NCBI RefSeq assembly: GCF_000014865.1
Contig: NC_008576.1
Span: 4,183,001 to 4,247,000 of the forward strand
From: Magnetococcus marinus MC-1
Lineage (GTDB): Bacteria; Pseudomonadota; Magnetococcia; Magnetococcales; Magnetococcaceae
Direction: 5' to 3'
DNA: 64,000 nucleotides
Part shown: positions 61,795-64,000 of the stretch, piece after piece
Layout: every line of letters begins with the position of its first letter
How positions within the stretch are numbered: the first letter of the stretch is position 1
Notes under the pieces: generated by a model
What the model was told of the DNA's origin: nothing
The model's database searches: none
What the model saw: only the letters and a program-made list of their open reading frames with translations
Position numbers and translations under genes: made by a program

Positions 61795-64000
61795 TTACGG
61801 GGTGCTCTCCCGACGTGGATAGTGTGCCAATACCTGCAATAGCTGCTTTTTACCGATGGGCTTGGTCAAGTGTGCGTCACAACCCGCTTCTAAACTGCGC
61901 ATTTCATCCTCTTTCAAAGCATGGGCGGTTAAAGCCACAATCGGTACCGCAGGCCGCCCCTGCTGCTGTTCCCATGCTCGAATGCGACGGGTGGCGGTAT
62001 AGCCATCCACCAAGGGCATCTGTATATCCATCAAGATCAGGTCCACTGGCTGCCCGGATTTAACGTAGCGCTCAGCCTCTTCTCCATTGATGGCATAGAT
62101 CAGTTCGTGGGATGTACGGGAGAGATAGGCCTGAATTAAATTTTGGTTATCCACAGAGTCCTCCGCCAGCAAAATGCGTAAAGTCTGACGGGTTAAACTC
62201 TGCGTTTCTGTTACCACCTCTTGTGCAGGTTCTTCACCAATTTGGCAAGGCATGGACAAGGTAAAGCAACTGCCCTTTTGTACCTGACTCTGCACCGCGA
62301 GACGCCCCCCCATAAGCTGAGCCAAACGCTGAGAGATGGTCAAACCCAGCCCACTGCCACCAAAACGACGGGCCATACTGGAATCTGCTTGGGCAAACAT
62401 ATCAAAAATGGTGTTTATGTGCTCCTTGGGAATACCAATTCCACTATCCTCGACCTCAATGCGTAAGCGCTCTACCGCTTCATCTAACCAAACACGCACA
62501 CAAACCTGTCCCACTTCGGTAAATTTTATGGCATTTCCCACCAAATTGATCAGGATCTGACGCAAACGCGGCGCATCCCCCACCAAATAGTTGGGGGTAT
62601 TGGGATTCATCTCCAAGACCATCTCCAGCTTCTTTTTGGCCGCGGCATAGCCCATAACTTCACAGGTTTCACGCATTAATTCATGGAGATCATAACGCTC
62701 TTCGGTCAGTTCCAGACGGCCCGACTCAATACGGGTAAGATCCAAAATGGCGTTAATCACGTCCAACAACGCTGTACCCGAGCTGCGCAAACTCCGCACA
62801 TAACGCTGCTGCTCTTCACTCAAAGGGGTCTCCAGCAGCAGCTCGGTCATACCAATAACCGTGTTCATTGGGGTACGGATCTCATGGGACATGGCCGCTA
62901 AAAACTCACTCTTGGCTTGACTGGCCTGCTGCGCCTGTCGCATCGCCTGCTGTAGCGCTGCTTCATTCTCTTTTTTAGCTGTAATATCCGTGGCTAACCC
63001 AACTACTCTGACTACCTGCCCCTGCTCCTCAATGGGATAACCTCGGTTATGTATCCAGCGCAATTGGCCATCATCCCCCCGCACAATACGGTACTCCTGA
63101 TCAAAACCATCCGCATGGCTTGTGCTTTGGAGGAGCGCCTCTTCGACCCGCGCACGATCCTCCGGGTGGATCGACTGCGACCAGAGGTTAATATCTTGCT
63201 CCAGCGCCTGTACCGAATAGCCCCACACCTTTTCAAACGCTGGATTGACATAGAGTATGCGGTGCCCATGGGCACTGGTGATCCAGAAGACATCCTCCAA
63301 GGTCTCGGCCATCTCGCGAAAACGCAGCTCACTCTGGGCCAGCTCCTGCTGGGCCTGTCGGTTGGAAGTAACGTCATCAAATACCGCGACCACCTCACCA
63401 TTTTCTAAACGGTAGACATAGTTTTCCACCCACTGTGTAATGCGTTGGTCGCTATATTGGGTTAATGGTAAATGTTCCGGCACGCCGCTGTGCCATACCC
63501 GCTTAAAAAGATCCAGCAGCCCCATCGCCCGGATGCCCGGAAAAATCTCCGTGACCCGCTTTCCCAATATACTCTCGCGGTCGAGTTTGGTAAAAACCGT
63601 GCTCGCCTTATTAAAGCCACGAATAATAAAATCATCGCCATTATCTATGGCTTCATAAATGGCCACCCCGCTGCCCATATTGTCGAACAGGTTACGAAAT
63701 TTCTCTTCACTGGCCGCCAAAGCCCCACGCAGTGCCTCGCTCTGACTGGTATCAATTAAAATGCCCTGCACCCGTGGGCCATTGGCCCCTTCCACCCGTT
63801 CACAGCGGTGCAGCACCTGCAACACCCCACCGGTTTCGCGATGAATGCGGTGCTCCATCTGGACTTGATTTTGCTGCTGTTGACTGAGACGATCCAACAT
63901 CTCTAACACAGACTGTTGCTGGGGCTGTGGAACCAACCCCAACAGGCGCTCCACCGGTAGAGGTGCCTCATCAACCTTCACCCCCAACAGCTGGCAGAGC
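61795..64000 (-). CDS. Hybrid histidine kinase with receiver, cut by the right window edge
   Basis: At least 735 residues are seen and the frame continues past 64000, so the N-terminus is missing. Visible domains: a PAS-like region at the edge, another PAS ([18 protein letters not shown]), a third PAS/PAC pair ([18 protein letters not shown]), HisKA with the phospho-acceptor in [15 protein letters not shown], ATPase ([25 protein letters not shown]) and one receiver ([28 protein letters not shown]). No HPt follows. No membrane segment in the part seen. It is transcribed towards the other hybrid kinase, and the 42-bp repeats lie between them. Its partner regulator is unknown. Confidence 0.88.
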   Translation of the reverse strand, partial: LCQLLGVKVDEAPLPVERLLGLVPQPQQQSVLEMLDRLSQQQQNQVQMEHRIHRETGGVLQVLHRCERVEGANGPRVQGILIDTSQSEALRGALAASEEKFRNLFDNMGSGVAIYEAIDNGDDFIIRGFNKASTVFTKLDRESILGKRVTEIFPGIRAMGLLDLFKRVWHSGVPEHLPLTQYSDQRITQWVENYVYRLENGEVVAVFDDVTSNRQAQQELAQSELRFREMAETLEDVFWITSAHGHRILYVNPAFEKVWGYSVQALEQDINLWSQSIHPEDRARVEEALLQSTSHADGFDQEYRIVRGDDGQLRWIHNRGYPIEEQGQVVRVVGLATDITAKKENEAALQQAMRQAQQASQAKSEFLAAMSHEIRTPMNTVIGMTELLLETPLSEEQQRYVRSLRSSGTALLDVINAILDLTRIESGRLELTEERYDLHELMRETCEVMGYAAAKKKLEMVLEMNPNTPNYLVGDAPRLRQILINLVGNAIKFTEVGQVCVRVWLDEAVERLRIEVEDSGIGIPKEHINTIFDMFAQADSSMARRFGGSGLGLTISQRLAQLMGGRLAVQSQVQKGSCFTLSMPCQIGEEPAQEVVTETQSLTRQTLRILLAEDSVDNQNLIQAYLSRTSHELIYAINGEEAERYVKSGQPVDLILMDIQMPLVDGYTATRRIRAWEQQQGRPAVPIVALTAHALKEDEMRSLEAGCDAHLTKPIGKKQLLQVLAHYPRRESTP

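Overview
The window looks like a chromosomal segment of a marine, environmentally responsive proteobacterium. The density of hybrid histidine kinases, the gene style and the composition fit the Magnetococcales (Magnetococcus-like), but I could not run a search, so this is inference. It carries housekeeping genes (holA, recD2), a complete heavy-metal efflux operon, a Pqi-type envelope lipid-transport operon, and an unusual amount of signalling. I saw no rRNA, tRNA or CRISPR array.

Layout: 0-6.4 kb holds a eukaryotic-like signalling cluster: a Ser/Thr kinase with Sel1 repeats, a size-matched paralogue that has lost its catalytic residues (pseudokinase), and a TPR O-GlcNAc-transferase-like enzyme. 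6.4-8.5 kb has a Bcr/CflA exporter and a YgjP-type metallopeptidase. 8.7-10.2 kb is a small switch: a LexA/CI-like repressor, palindromic operators, and a divergent two-gene operon of unknown function. 10.8-17.3 kb has a binding-protein/hybrid-kinase pair, a PPK2 polyphosphate kinase and a REC-HPt protein. 17.4-19.4 kb has a secreted protein, an ECF sigma factor and its membrane anti-sigma factor, which is interrupted by an in-frame TGA. 19.8-23.5 kb is pqiA-pqiA-pqiB-pqiC.

The most striking non-coding region is 23.5-25.1 kb. Strand composition flips there from G/T-rich to C/A-rich. Gene orientation changes too: plus-strand genes lie to the left, and mainly minus-strand genes run to 31.9 kb on the right. 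Repeats sharing one G-rich core point inward from both sides towards two perfect hairpins with the same 8-nt loop. I read it as a candidate replication terminus or other replichore junction.

25.1-31.9 kb: an MFS exporter, holA, recD2 and a CusRS-like two-component system. 32.2-38.6 kb: the divergent cusCBAF-type Cu/Ag efflux operon. 38.9-42.1 kb: a kinase with an NMT1-type binding domain, its OmpR-type partner, and an orphan LuxR-type regulator. 42.3-54.7 kb is a four-gene signalling operon: CheB-CheR-PAS fusion, PAS kinase-receiver, PAS-GGDEF-EAL, and a multi-receiver hybrid kinase. Its first gene is cut by an intact IS66-type element with a perfect 8-bp target duplication.

54.7-56.7 kb, on the minus strand, is a probable polymorphic-toxin (type 44-like) gene followed by two nearly identical copies of a membrane-anchored protein, the likely immunity gene. 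57.3-58.3 kb is a dmeF-type metal exporter with an in-frame stop near its N-terminus. The window ends with a glyoxalase I and two hybrid kinases, the last running off the right edge.

The recurring themes are signal transduction with many hybrid or partner-dependent kinases, metal efflux with matched sensors, and three genes broken or interrupted in different ways (IS insertion, TGA, TAA).
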